From Deltaproteobacteria bacterium (GTDB lineage: Bacteria > Desulfobacterota > Desulfomonilia > Desulfomonilales > Desulfomonilaceae), in NCBI GenBank assembly GCA_021777225.1, contig JAJYDQ010000025.1, positions 1 through 50,367 on the forward strand: DNA of 50,367 bases. The letters are read 5' to 3'. Every line of letters starts with the position of its first letter. The first letter of the stretch is position 1. Below the pieces are notes generated by a model. The model did not search any database. It saw only the letters and a list, made by a program, of their open reading frames with translations, and was not told where the DNA came from. Made by a program: the position numbers and the translations under genes. Below are positions 43,736 through 50,367 of the stretch, piece by piece.

Positions 43736-44908
43736 ATGATTGATGGCGCAGGGTTTAGGGTCCCTTTCAACAAACCCTTCATAGCGGGAAATGAGCTTAG
43801 TTACATCAAACAGGCAGTTATTAGTAACGGCCACATTTCAGGGGGCGGAGAGTTTACACAAAAATGCCAGTCCTGGCTGGTAAATAATTTGCGCTCCGGG
43901 GCTGCGTTCCTGACAAACTCATGCACAGCGGCATTGGAAATGTCTGCTATCCTGTGTGATCTGCATTCCGGAGATGAAGTTATAATGCCGTCATTTACCT
44001 TCGTATCCACGGCAAACGCTTTCGCTCTCAGGGGGGCCACGCCGGTTTTTGTAGACATACGCCCAGATTCTCTAAACATTAATGAAACCTTAATTGTGCC
44101 CGCCATCACTCCCAAGACCAAGGCCATAGTCCCGGTCCATTATGGAGGAGTTGCATGCGCAATGGATGAAATACTTCTTATTGCCAAGAACTTCGGGTTG
44201 ATCGTGATTGAAGACGCCGCTCAGGCGTTGCTTTCAAATTATAAGGGGAAGTTCCTGGGCTCCATTGGTCACATTGGCTGCCTAAGTTTCCACGAGACCA
44301 AAAATGTGATCAGCGGAGAAGGCGGAGCCCTTCTGGTAAATAGGGACCTCGGGCCAGAACTTTTGGACCGGGCGGAAATTGTCTGGGAAAAGGGGACAAA
44401 CAGGAAGGCCTTTTTTCAAGGTCATGCTGACAAATATACATGGGTTCAGCTTGGATCTTCCTTTCTGCCCAGTGAAATCGCTGCGGCGTTTTTATTGGCC
44501 CAATTTGAATATGCTCATGAAATTCTTGGCAAACGCAGACGTTTATTCTCCTTATACAGACAATCGCTGAAACCGTTGGAGGATTCCGGTTTTATCAAAT
44601 TACCTCAAGCTCCGGATCCTGACTCAGATTCGGATTCAAACGGCCATCTTTTCTACATTTTGACTTCTAACGCCAACGAACGAGGCAAGTTGATTGATTT
44701 CCTGGCGCGACAAGGCGTCATGGCGGTTTTCCATTATGTGCCCTTACATTCATCACCAGCGGGGAAGAAATACGGACGCACATCTGATGATCTAACGGTA
44801 ACTGATGACATAAGCTCTCGACTGTTGCGACTACCATTATACTTTGAAATGGAACCGGACGACGTGGCAATTGTGTCAGAAGCGGTTCATAAATTTTATT
44901 TCAGGTAA
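43736..44908 (+). CDS. DegT/DnrJ/EryC1-type sugar aminotransferase (WecE-like)
   Basis: A 390-residue PLP enzyme that aminates nucleotide 4-keto-6-deoxy sugars. It starts FNKPFIAGNE, has GALEMSAI-like SCTAALEMSAI, MPSFTFVSTANA, EDAAQAL and the PLP-lysine segment SFHETKNV. This most resembles dTDP-4-amino-4,6-dideoxygalactose transaminase (WecE/RffA). ATG 43736 follows a GGGGGG ribosome binding site; the longer ATG at 43619 would overlap the acetyltransferase gene by 100 bases. A short Asp-Ser run (DPDSDSDSN) sits in a surface loop. Confidence 0.9.
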   Translation: MIDGAGFRVPFNKPFIAGNELSYIKQAVISNGHISGGGEFTQKCQSWLVNNLRSGAAFLTNSCTAALEMSAILCDLHSGDEVIMPSFTFVSTANAFALRGATPVFVDIRPDSLNINETLIVPAITPKTKAIVPVHYGGVACAMDEILLIAKNFGLIVIEDAAQALLSNYKGKFLGSIGHIGCLSFHETKNVISGEGGALLVNRDLGPELLDRAEIVWEKGTNRKAFFQGHADKYTWVQLGSSFLPSEIAAAFLLAQFEYAHEILGKRRRLFSLYRQSLKPLEDSGFIKLPQAPDPDSDSDSNGHLFYILTSNANERGKLIDFLARQGVMAVFHYVPLHSSPAGKKYGRTSDDLTVTDDISSRLLRLPLYFEMEPDDVAIVSEAVHKFYFR

Positions 44909-45003
44909 AGGGCGTGGATTGTTGACGTGTTTCTCGATAGGATTTAAGCTCGAGAAGTTTTCATAGCGGCTAAAAATTTTGCAAAAAATAATAGACAAGC
45001 CAT

Positions 45004-45015
45004 TTGTCCTGACAA
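45004..45015. promoter_or_regulatory. Operator-like inverted repeat upstream of the LarA gene
   Basis: TTGTCCTGACAA is an inverted repeat of TTGTC and GACAA, the same arms as in the lactate operator at 34645-34655 but with two central bases instead of one. It lies 47 bases before the larA start. It may be a second site for the lactate regulator; the spacing difference makes this uncertain. Confidence 0.4.
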
Positions 45016-45061
45016 TAATTGTGGTCGCTCACAAGCTCCGCAATCCGGTTCGTGAGGCGCC

Positions 45062-46393
45062 ATGACGCAATCAGTTCACATACCCTGGGGTAAAGGATCC
45101 ATGAAAATTGGTCTCCCAACAAATTGGAGGGTCTTGGGAGAGCTAAAACCGAGGGGCCTGCCGGGGACAGTGGCTGTACCACCAGTGGAAGCCTGCGTTC
45201 TCGGCCTTATGGAGCCGATAGGAACTGAGAGACTTGCATCTAGGGACCTTTCCGGAAAAAGGACGCTGGTTCTTGTCGACGACCACTCCAGACCAACTCC
45301 AGTCGCGAGTTTCCTGCCCGCTGTCCTCAGCGAATTGTCAGCAGCGGGAGTGACCAAAGAGTTTGTGGAATTCCTTATAGCTACTGGCGTTCATCGGGAG
45401 AGTAGGCCGGATGAAGTTGCTAGTAAGCTGGGCAGTGAGGTAATGGCGAGCTACAAATGGACCTGTCACAACAGCTATGAATCTTCAAGTATTTCAAATG
45501 TTGGGACTACTTCAAGAGGAACGAAAGTATTTCTTAACAGGAAATTGTTGGACGCAGACCTTATTGTGTGTGTTGGAGCGGTAGAACCCCATCTGTTGCT
45601 GGGCTTTGGCGGCGGCTTGAAGATGATCATTCCTGGTTGCGCCGGCGCTGAGACAATCGGGCGAAATCACCTTCAAGGAGTGGATCCCGAGCATTTTAAC
45701 TACGTCGGAACACATGGCGAAGATTCGCCTATGCGACTTGACCTTGAGGAAGGAGCGCTTCTCTTGCGCAAGGAAATATTCATAGTGAACGCTGCTATGA
45801 ATGAACGAGCGAGGCCTATAAAGTTTTTCTGCGGAGACCCAATCATGGCGCAAAGACAAGGAGAGCGTTTTATTGAGGATAGCGTTAGACTAGAAGTCCC
45901 TGAACAAGCTGACGTGGTGATAACCAATTCCTTTCCGATGGACGCTGACCTGCGTCAGTCTGTTAAATGTATCGGAAATACACTGTATGCGGCTAAACCG
46001 GGTGGAATAATGATGGGGTTAGCTCGATCATGGAATGGTTTGGGAGAAATGCCTCTGGCGAAGAAGACGCTCCCCTACCCTGTGATGCGAACACTTCTAA
46101 AGGTAATTGGGAAAAAAAGAGTGCTTCCGTTGGTGAAAAAGGTAAAAGGCGGCGAGCCTGTTGAAGAAGTCTTCATAGGACACTTTGCTCTTCAGATGCT
46201 TAGAAGGAACCACATTTCAATTTTCAGTGACAGCCATCTGCTCCCCGCCGAAATTGGAGCCAGGATGGGTATTGCCCGTAGTTTTACTGACATTCCATCG
46301 ATAGTCAAATGGGCGAAATCTAAAGCTCCCAGTTCAGCGTCTGTTTGGGTATTTCCCTATGGTGGAGCGTGCTATGCCACTTTTGAACCTTAA
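45062..46393 (+). CDS. larA: LarA-family nickel-pincer racemase (lactate racemase-like)
   Basis: A 443-residue LarA-family protein. The residues known in Lactobacillus LarA are present: DDHSRPTP (73-80), His111 in TGVHR, His177 in VEPH, Lys187 in GGGLKM (pincer attachment) and His203 in GRNH, with the same 16-residue Lys-His spacing. Such enzymes use the nickel-pincer nucleotide cofactor and interconvert D- and L-lactate or related 2-hydroxyacids. Genes for cofactor synthesis (larB, larC, larE) are not in the window. Proximity to D- and L-lactate oxidation genes and an operator-like repeat favour lactate as substrate; other LarA homologues act on other hydroxyacids. Confidence 0.88.
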   Translation: MTQSVHIPWGKGSMKIGLPTNWRVLGELKPRGLPGTVAVPPVEACVLGLMEPIGTERLASRDLSGKRTLVLVDDHSRPTPVASFLPAVLSELSAAGVTKEFVEFLIATGVHRESRPDEVASKLGSEVMASYKWTCHNSYESSSISNVGTTSRGTKVFLNRKLLDADLIVCVGAVEPHLLLGFGGGLKMIIPGCAGAETIGRNHLQGVDPEHFNYVGTHGEDSPMRLDLEEGALLLRKEIFIVNAAMNERARPIKFFCGDPIMAQRQGERFIEDSVRLEVPEQADVVITNSFPMDADLRQSVKCIGNTLYAAKPGGIMMGLARSWNGLGEMPLAKKTLPYPVMRTLLKVIGKKRVLPLVKKVKGGEPVEEVFIGHFALQMLRRNHISIFSDSHLLPAEIGARMGIARSFTDIPSIVKWAKSKAPSSASVWVFPYGGACYATFEP

Positions 46394-46440
46394 ACCATAG
46401 TCAAAGTAGCTTTTAGTCAATGCATTGCTTCTGACTACGA

Positions 46441-46477
46441 AAAAAAGAGCCTGCCGAAGCAGACTCTCTTTTTTTAT
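46441..46477. terminator. Bidirectional intrinsic terminator
   Basis: A stem AGAGcCTGC / GCAGaCTCT with a CGAA loop is flanked by A-rich and T-rich runs, so it can stop transcription both of larA (plus) and of the RRM gene (minus). Confidence 0.85.
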
Positions 46478-46508
46478 CTTTCATTGATATAGATCAACAA
46501 AACCGACG

Positions 46509-46823
46509 CTACCAGCGTGAACCGCCACCGCCGCCTCTGTTGTCCCTACGGCCACCGCCACCGCCGCCGCCACTAGTTTTGGGGCGCGCTTCGTTCAATT
46601 TCAGAGCGCGGCCTGCGAAATCCTTGGAATCAAGTTCCTTTATCGCTTTCAGGCCTTCTTCACGGTTCTGCATTTCAACAAATCCGAATCCCCTGGATCT
46701 ACCCGTAAACTGGTCAGAGATAATCTTGACGGTATCCACCGCCCCGTACTCTTCAAATAGTCCTTTTAGTTCGCTTTCATTGGCATCAAAGGACAGGTTA
46801 CCTACATAAATGTTAATACTCAT
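46509..46823 (-). CDS. Small RRM-type RNA-binding protein with Gly-rich tail
   Basis: A 104-residue protein: one RNA recognition motif (residues 3-80) with RNP2 IYVGNL and RNP1 RGFGFVEM, then a glycine/arginine-rich tail ending in SRW. This form matches the bacterial and cyanobacterial Rbp proteins that bind RNA, often in the cold. A long upstream non-coding region may hold its regulation. It is followed by a bidirectional terminator. Confidence 0.93.
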   Translation of the reverse strand: MSINIYVGNLSFDANESELKGLFEEYGAVDTVKIISDQFTGRSRGFGFVEMQNREEGLKAIKELDSKDFAGRALKLNEARPKTSGGGGGGGRRDNRGGGGGSRW

Positions 46824-47182
46824 TCTCTAGCTCCTTTTGGAAAATCGCCTGACACATTTTAGTGAGAGTGCGTTTGGGTTGATGGATAGCGGGTTTTAGT
46901 GATCGGGGATAAATCGACTAGATATTTAAAGAGGTTATCCACCGCACGGGCCGCACGCATTACATTCTTAATTCTCGCATAACACCCGTGGGCCCTGAAA
47001 ATCAGGTCGACTGGAGCAATACAAGTTAAGCTTCTGTTTAAATATATAGTACCAATAATACATAGTCAATTAAAATTCAGCTCGCAATTTTTTATTTCAC
47101 CTTCTTTTGGCCCCAAAAACTACAACAATTGGGTTGCCACAACTAGAATCCATGAATTAAACTACAAGTAAATGGGGGTAAT
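46824..47182. other. Non-coding stretch between the RRM gene and a membrane protein gene
   Basis: No gene is seen here. The region is divergent, so it must contain the promoters of the RRM gene and of the gene at 47183. It is A/T-rich near 47030-47110. A possible GC hairpin region (CGGGCC and GGCCC elements) lies near 46947-46997 and could be part of a long leader for the RRM gene. Confidence 0.4.
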
Positions 47183-47857
47183 TTGAATTTGAAAAAAGCC
47201 GTTGTCATAATTATCTGGGGAATCGCGTTCGGATTTGTAGAAGCCTCGGTAGTCGAATACCTGAGAGCAATCTATTACCCAGTATCTGCTGGAGGGTTCC
47301 ACTTTCCTGTTAAAACTCTTGCCGAGTTACAGAGTATGGGTCCAGAACACCTCCATCGATTGCAAATAGAGATTGTTAGAGAATTTTTCACTCTGGTCAT
47401 GCTTGCCACTATCGCTATCGCCGTAGCCCGGAACCGACGTCAAGCATGGGCGTATTTCATGATTGCGTTCGGTGTTTGGGACATTTTTTATTACGTTTGG
47501 CTCAAAATATTCCTGGATTGGCCAGCCGGCCTAATGACATGGGACCTTCTTTTCCTTCTTCCCGTTCCTTGGGTCTCTCCCGTTGCGGCCCCAGTAATCA
47601 TATCCCTAGCTCTCACCATTTCAGGCCTGATTGTGCTTGGTTTCGAGGACAAAGACCAGCCTCTCCTGATGACGTGGAGAGACTGGACCTTGATAGCCTT
47701 TGGTGGATTTATAGTGATAGTGTCTTTTTGCTGGGACTACAAAAACATCATGGCAGGAGGATTTCCAAATCCTTTCCAGTGGAAACTTTTTTTCATCGGG
47801 CTGGCGCTGTCAAGCGTAACCTTCGTATTCGCCGTCAGCAAACGCCTTAAACAATAA
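47183..47857 (+). CDS. Six-helix membrane protein, function unknown
   Basis: A 224-residue hydrophobic protein with about six membrane helices and short loops. I do not recognise the family with confidence. Conserved-looking features are FGFVEASVVEYLRAIYYP near the N-terminus (acidic residues within a helix) and FGVWDIFYYVWLKIFLDWP in the middle. It starts with TTG 47183 after GGGGGT. It converges on the radical SAM gene (11-base gap) and does not obviously belong to that system. Confidence 0.7.
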   Translation: MNLKKAVVIIIWGIAFGFVEASVVEYLRAIYYPVSAGGFHFPVKTLAELQSMGPEHLHRLQIEIVREFFTLVMLATIAIAVARNRRQAWAYFMIAFGVWDIFYYVWLKIFLDWPAGLMTWDLLFLLPVPWVSPVAAPVIISLALTISGLIVLGFEDKDQPLLMTWRDWTLIAFGGFIVIVSFCWDYKNIMAGGFPNPFQWKLFFIGLALSSVTFVFAVSKRLKQ

Positions 47858-47868
47858 CATGACACTTC

Positions 47869-49284
47869 TTACAATGAAGTAATCTCTACCGAAGTTGAAA
47901 CATTCTCGTCCCAACCGTCCCACAGGTAATCGTTTTCTTTTCCATCGGCAATAAGCCTCAGGGCATATCGGACCTGCTCTTCGTACAATTCACAGAACGC
48001 CCCGGGATGATTCATCGCCCCATTTATCTCGTATGCCTCCGCTGGACATGGGGATCCGCAGAAATGGCGCACAGCGCAGGACGAGCAAGGTTCAATATTT
48101 TCCACTTTCCTGCCTGTAACCAGTTTGAACGCCTCTGTCTCAAGGATTTCCGCAATGTCGCCACTAAACAGGTTGCCGCCATTAAATTCAGGCACGCCCA
48201 CAAACTCGCTGCACGGGAACAGATCACCCTTGGCGCCCACTGCGAAGAAACACCTACCCCCTCCACATGGAGAAATATCGCACATGAGACGGCGCGCTGA
48301 CGGCGCAACGACACTGACCAGAACATTGGCAAAGTTGGCGATCACAAGTTTTCGACCCGTCTGTTTATACAGCTCATGGGTCCGGTCAAGCGCCGCCCTG
48401 TAATAAGGCCACATGTCGTTATCCATAGGCTTGATCTCACGGGCGCCTTCTCTGGTGCATCTGACAGGATTCAACATACCGATAGGAACTTCCATTTCAT
48501 GCATAAAGTCTACGATTTGAGTAAGACTCGACATGTTTTGCTGAGTGACCGTGCAGATCAGATTGTAATTCGGATAACCCTTGAGTTTTTCTAATACGGA
48601 CGTGACCTTGCCGAAAAACCCTTCGCCATTCCAGTTTTTTCGAGTCGAATTGGCGATTGCGGCTTCGTGCCCATCAAGCGACAAGCCTATCCCAATACCC
48701 TCGGAAGTCAGAAAAGAGATAGATTCTTCGTCAAGGAGCGTTCCGTTTGTTTGGACGCCGAACAGGAAATCATTCCTGAATTTCTTAATACCCGCAAACA
48801 CAGCTTCACGAGCCAGCATAGGCTCTGAGCCGTGAAAAATGATCTGAGGCAATCTATCCTCGGGAAGGGTTTTGTTAAAAAATTCCTTGAGAATGGACAG
48901 AGCTGAAATCAATTGCTCTTCCGACATTTGGACGCCGCCCTGTCTCATTGTCTCGGGGATGTAGCAGTAAGAGCAATTTAAATTGCATCGTTCCGTAGGG
49001 TTAAAATAAACTGCTGAAGGTTTAAGACCAAATCTCAGGTTGTCTATCTCTTTAACAAAATCGTCCCGTTTCTTGTGAAATTCCTGCATAAGACCACTGG
49101 AATCGGCAAGAGCGTCACCTATTTTGTCCTTTTTCAAAAGAGACCAAAACGCAGTGTCCGGATCAATGAGCGCGACATAATCCTTGTGCCCGATGTCTAC
49201 GAACTGCATCGTAGGACCTGCGCCCGTGTTTGAATAACAGCCACGTGAAAAACCGAATTTCTTTGTTTGTTGGTTAAGTTCCAT
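47869..49284 (-). CDS. cbpB: Radical SAM/SPASM peptide-modifying enzyme (CbpB-like)
   Basis: A 471-residue radical SAM enzyme. The SAM-cluster motif is Cys100-x3-Cys104-x2-Cys107 (CNLNCSYC). A classic SPASM domain with auxiliary Fe-S clusters follows: Cys335, Cys340, Cys345-x12-Cys358, then Cys400-x2-Cys403-x5-Cys409-x3-Cys413 and Cys431. Such proteins build crosslinks or other modifications into ribosomal peptides. It follows a 29-codon peptide gene under a cobalamin riboswitch, which fits the CbpB (cobopeptide) maturase family as I remember it. No B12-binding domain is present in the enzyme itself. ATG 49284 has AGGAG eight bases upstream; a frame from 49368 would add 28 residues that run through an RNA hairpin. 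Confidence 0.88.
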   Translation of the reverse strand: MELNQQTKKFGFSRGCYSNTGAGPTMQFVDIGHKDYVALIDPDTAFWSLLKKDKIGDALADSSGLMQEFHKKRDDFVKEIDNLRFGLKPSAVYFNPTERCNLNCSYCYIPETMRQGGVQMSEEQLISALSILKEFFNKTLPEDRLPQIIFHGSEPMLAREAVFAGIKKFRNDFLFGVQTNGTLLDEESISFLTSEGIGIGLSLDGHEAAIANSTRKNWNGEGFFGKVTSVLEKLKGYPNYNLICTVTQQNMSSLTQIVDFMHEMEVPIGMLNPVRCTREGAREIKPMDNDMWPYYRAALDRTHELYKQTGRKLVIANFANVLVSVVAPSARRLMCDISPCGGGRCFFAVGAKGDLFPCSEFVGVPEFNGGNLFSGDIAEILETEAFKLVTGRKVENIEPCSSCAVRHFCGSPCPAEAYEINGAMNHPGAFCELYEEQVRYALRLIADGKENDYLWDGWDENVSTSVEITSL

Positions 49285-49332
49285 CACTATATCTCCTGGT
49301 GCATATCTGGGTGTGGTCAAGTCTGGATGAGC

Positions 49333-49358
49333 GGGGCGCGTCCCGCAAGGAGCGCCCC
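49333..49358 (-). promoter_or_regulatory. Hairpin between the peptide gene and the radical SAM gene
   Basis: GGGGCGC (49333-49339) and GCGCCCC (49352-49358) form a perfect seven-pair stem in the transcript. No U-run follows, so it is not a terminator. It may protect the upstream peptide mRNA or set the ratio of peptide to enzyme. Confidence 0.7.
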
Positions 49359-49375
49359 ACTGGTTCATTGTCGCA

Positions 49376-49465
49376 TCATTTAGGTTTCGCGACGATCATG
49401 ATGTAATGAGACAGTCCTGTCCCGTCAGCCGAGCAGTTCTTGCGATAGGCGATAACGTCCTTCAT
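49376..49465 (-). CDS. cbpA: Short RiPP precursor peptide (CbpA-like)
   Basis: A 29-residue peptide starting MKDVIAYRKNC and ending AKPK, with a single Cys at position 11, two Gly at 15 and 17, His20 and Tyr21. AAAGGAGG (49477-49484) precedes the ATG at 11-base spacing and is one of the strongest ribosome binding sites in the window. The gene lies between a cobalamin riboswitch plus terminator and a radical SAM/SPASM gene, so it is the probable substrate of that enzyme. The absence of a leader with a cleavage motif or signal peptide is notable: the whole peptide is scarcely longer than a typical core. It resembles the CbpA family as I recall it; the mature product is not known. Confidence 0.85.
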   Translation of the reverse strand: MKDVIAYRKNCSADGTGLSHYIMIVAKPK

Positions 49466-49529
49466 TTCAAAGATCACCTCCTTTCAATGGTTATGCTGGC
49501 CGTCTTTGCGGCCAAGAGCTATAGACCAA

Positions 49530-49563
49530 ATAAAAAAGCCCTGACGCCTTTAAGGCGCAGGGC
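49530..49563 (-). terminator. Riboswitch-linked intrinsic terminator
   Basis: GCCCTG and CGCCTT pair with AAGGCG and CAGGGC, one base bulged, and a U-run follows. It lies 22 bases after the riboswitch and before the peptide gene, so it is the expression platform that ends transcription when cobalamin binds. Confidence 0.9.
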
Positions 49564-49585
49564 TGCTTTTTCCATCAGTTTACCC

Positions 49586-49737
49586 TAGCTCAGCAACTCG
49601 TCTTCTGGCTCCCGGGTCATCCTCCTCCCATCCTTCCCACCAGGTTTAAACCTGACAGTGGATATACGGGACTCGTAACCGGTTACAGCGGCGGGACCGC
49701 CACGGGTTTTCACCGTGTTCCGTTAGCTTCTGAGCTA
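49586..49737 (-). promoter_or_regulatory. Cobalamin (B12) riboswitch
   Basis: Read on the minus strand, the conserved cobalamin elements appear in order: ACGGAACACGGTGAAAACCC, a GGCGGTCCCGCCGCTGTAA core (B12-box area), GTTACGAGTCCCG, ACTG, GGGAAGGATGGGAGGAGGAT and GGGAGCCAGAAGAC. The first and last eight bases, TAGCTCAG and CTGAGCTA, form a perfect P1 stem that defines the ends. An intrinsic terminator follows 22 bases later. It should repress the downstream peptide/radical SAM operon when B12 is plentiful. Confidence 0.93.
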
Positions 49738-49859
49738 TATACAAACATATCTAGCAACAAAATACGATGAAGTGTCAAGCAAAATTTGCTCCCCTAAACT
49801 GGAGGATTCGGCCTATTGCGCTTGAAAAAGATCTTGAGCCAATATATTATCGCCACAAT

Positions 49860-50219
49860 ATGGAAATCGACGTTTCCTCATATATTTTGCGATTCCAACT
49901 GAGGAAAAGCGCGCGTGAATCCGCCTTAAAGCGCCATTACGCCAAAGCGCTCGAAGTTGCCGCAAAAGCGGCGGAATTATTGCGGACAGGTTTTGACGCT
50001 AAAAGGGTTGTCGCATTTGGATCGGTCACACACGAAAACCTGTTCCACTTCGGTTCTGATGTGGATCTGGCCGTGTGGGAGTTGGGCCCCGGGGCGTACT
50101 TCCTGGCTGTCGGCCAATTGCAGTCGATTGACCCGTCAATTTCAATTGACCTTGTAATGTTCCAAGACGCCCCCGAATCATTGCAGCGTCTTATACTCCA
50201 GGAGGGAATTGACCTGTGA
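49860..50219 (+). CDS. MNT-type minimal nucleotidyltransferase (antitoxin)
   Basis: A protein of about 119 residues (from ATG 49860) with a minimal nucleotidyltransferase core: VVAFGSVTHENLFHFGSDVD, where GS and DVDLAVW carry the catalytic Asp pair, and SIDLVMF the third Asp. Such proteins pair with HEPN RNases as toxin-antitoxin modules. The next gene overlaps by four bases (GTGA) and looks like the HEPN partner. A longer frame from 49767 is possible but reads into the riboswitch promoter side and is less likely. Confidence 0.82.
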   Translation: MEIDVSSYILRFQLRKSARESALKRHYAKALEVAAKAAELLRTGFDAKRVVAFGSVTHENLFHFGSDVDLAVWELGPGAYFLAVGQLQSIDPSISIDLVMFQDAPESLQRLILQEGIDL

Positions 50220-50367
50220 CAGATGACTTCCTGCCACTTACCGGTCGTATTCAACAGTCCCTCGAGGACCTGGACGCAATCGTTTACCGTGCTGATACGC
50301 TCATAGACAAGTACCAGACCAGTCTTGATGACGGATACCTGGATGGGGTTGCGCTCAACCTGCACAC
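50216..50367 (+). CDS. HEPN/HepT-like toxin, N-terminal part (cut by window end)
   Basis: From GTG 50216, in the end of the MNT gene, the frame is open to the end of the window (50 codons). The predicted residues include RADTLIDKYQTSLDDGYLDG and end VALNLH, similar to the first half of HepT-like HEPN RNases. GGAGG lies before the start. The catalytic R-x4-6-H motif would be beyond the window. Confidence 0.65.
   Translation, partial: MTDDFLPLTGRIQQSLEDLDAIVYRADTLIDKYQTSLDDGYLDGVALNLH

Noticed and set aside
46540-46809. 89-codon plus-strand frame with a Pro run opposite the RRM gene
   Set aside because: It is the antisense image of the Gly-rich tail and RRM coding sequence.
49285-49368. 28-residue N-terminal extension of the radical SAM enzyme
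   Set aside because: It reads through a perfect GC hairpin and lacks a ribosome binding site, while AGGAG precedes ATG 49284.
1-50367. CRISPR array or prophage
   Set aside because: No regularly spaced repeats, integrase gene or phage structural gene block was seen; the only mobile trace is the transposase fragment at 14462-14929.

Overview
The window looks like a chromosomal segment of an anaerobic Gram-negative bacterium of the deltaproteobacterial (Desulfobacterota) kind, perhaps close to the Syntrophia/Desulfomonile group. That placement is inferred from gene content: a full lactate-oxidation regulon (GlcD/GlcF, LctP, LutABC, LarA), a PerR-cytochrome bd oxygen-defence operon, a selenocysteine tRNA, a cobalamin riboswitch, GmhA, and many CCG-type Fe-S proteins.

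Layout: 1-3100 holds a discoidin-domain protein and a convergent PiT phosphate transporter. 3473-6926 is a perR-cydA-cydB operon with a palindromic operator and a divergent Rieske protein. 7035-9823 is a membrane PAS histidine kinase facing an alpha/beta hydrolase. 10027-14929 may be an acquired block: a PAS remnant with two in-frame TAG codons, then a TetR/HlyD/ABC exporter operon, then a transposase remnant. 15195-20286 holds two crotonase-fold proteins with missing catalytic acids, a membrane class III cyclase, an exported ankyrin protein and GmhA. 20441-22440 carries the SRP RNA gene and dnaX. 23064-28137 holds a cytochrome b5-like/DUF2231 protein followed by a UbiA prenyltransferase, a methyltransferase, an HpnB/CrtQ-like glycosyltransferase and an HHxxxD acyltransferase, possibly making a lipid or terpenoid product. 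28204-31566 is a minus-strand run of nudix, RNase E/G, EngB and selC. 31781-33765 is an Ogt-CYTH fusion overlapping an HMCES/YedK gene (DNA repair). 33805-41903 is the lactate regulon under a FadR-type regulator, and 45062-46393 is a LarA-family racemase with a similar operator-like repeat upstream. Between them sits a small amino-sugar cluster (42072-44908). 46509-47857 holds an RRM protein and a membrane protein.

The most notable system is at 47869-49737 on the minus strand: a cobalamin riboswitch and intrinsic terminator, then a 29-codon peptide gene with a strong Shine-Dalgarno site, then a radical SAM/SPASM enzyme. The peptide is too short for routine gene calling. It fits a B12-controlled ribosomally made, post-translationally modified peptide; I recall an in-silico family of this kind named CbpA/CbpB ('cobopeptide'), whose product I do not know. 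The window ends inside an MNT/HEPN gene pair.
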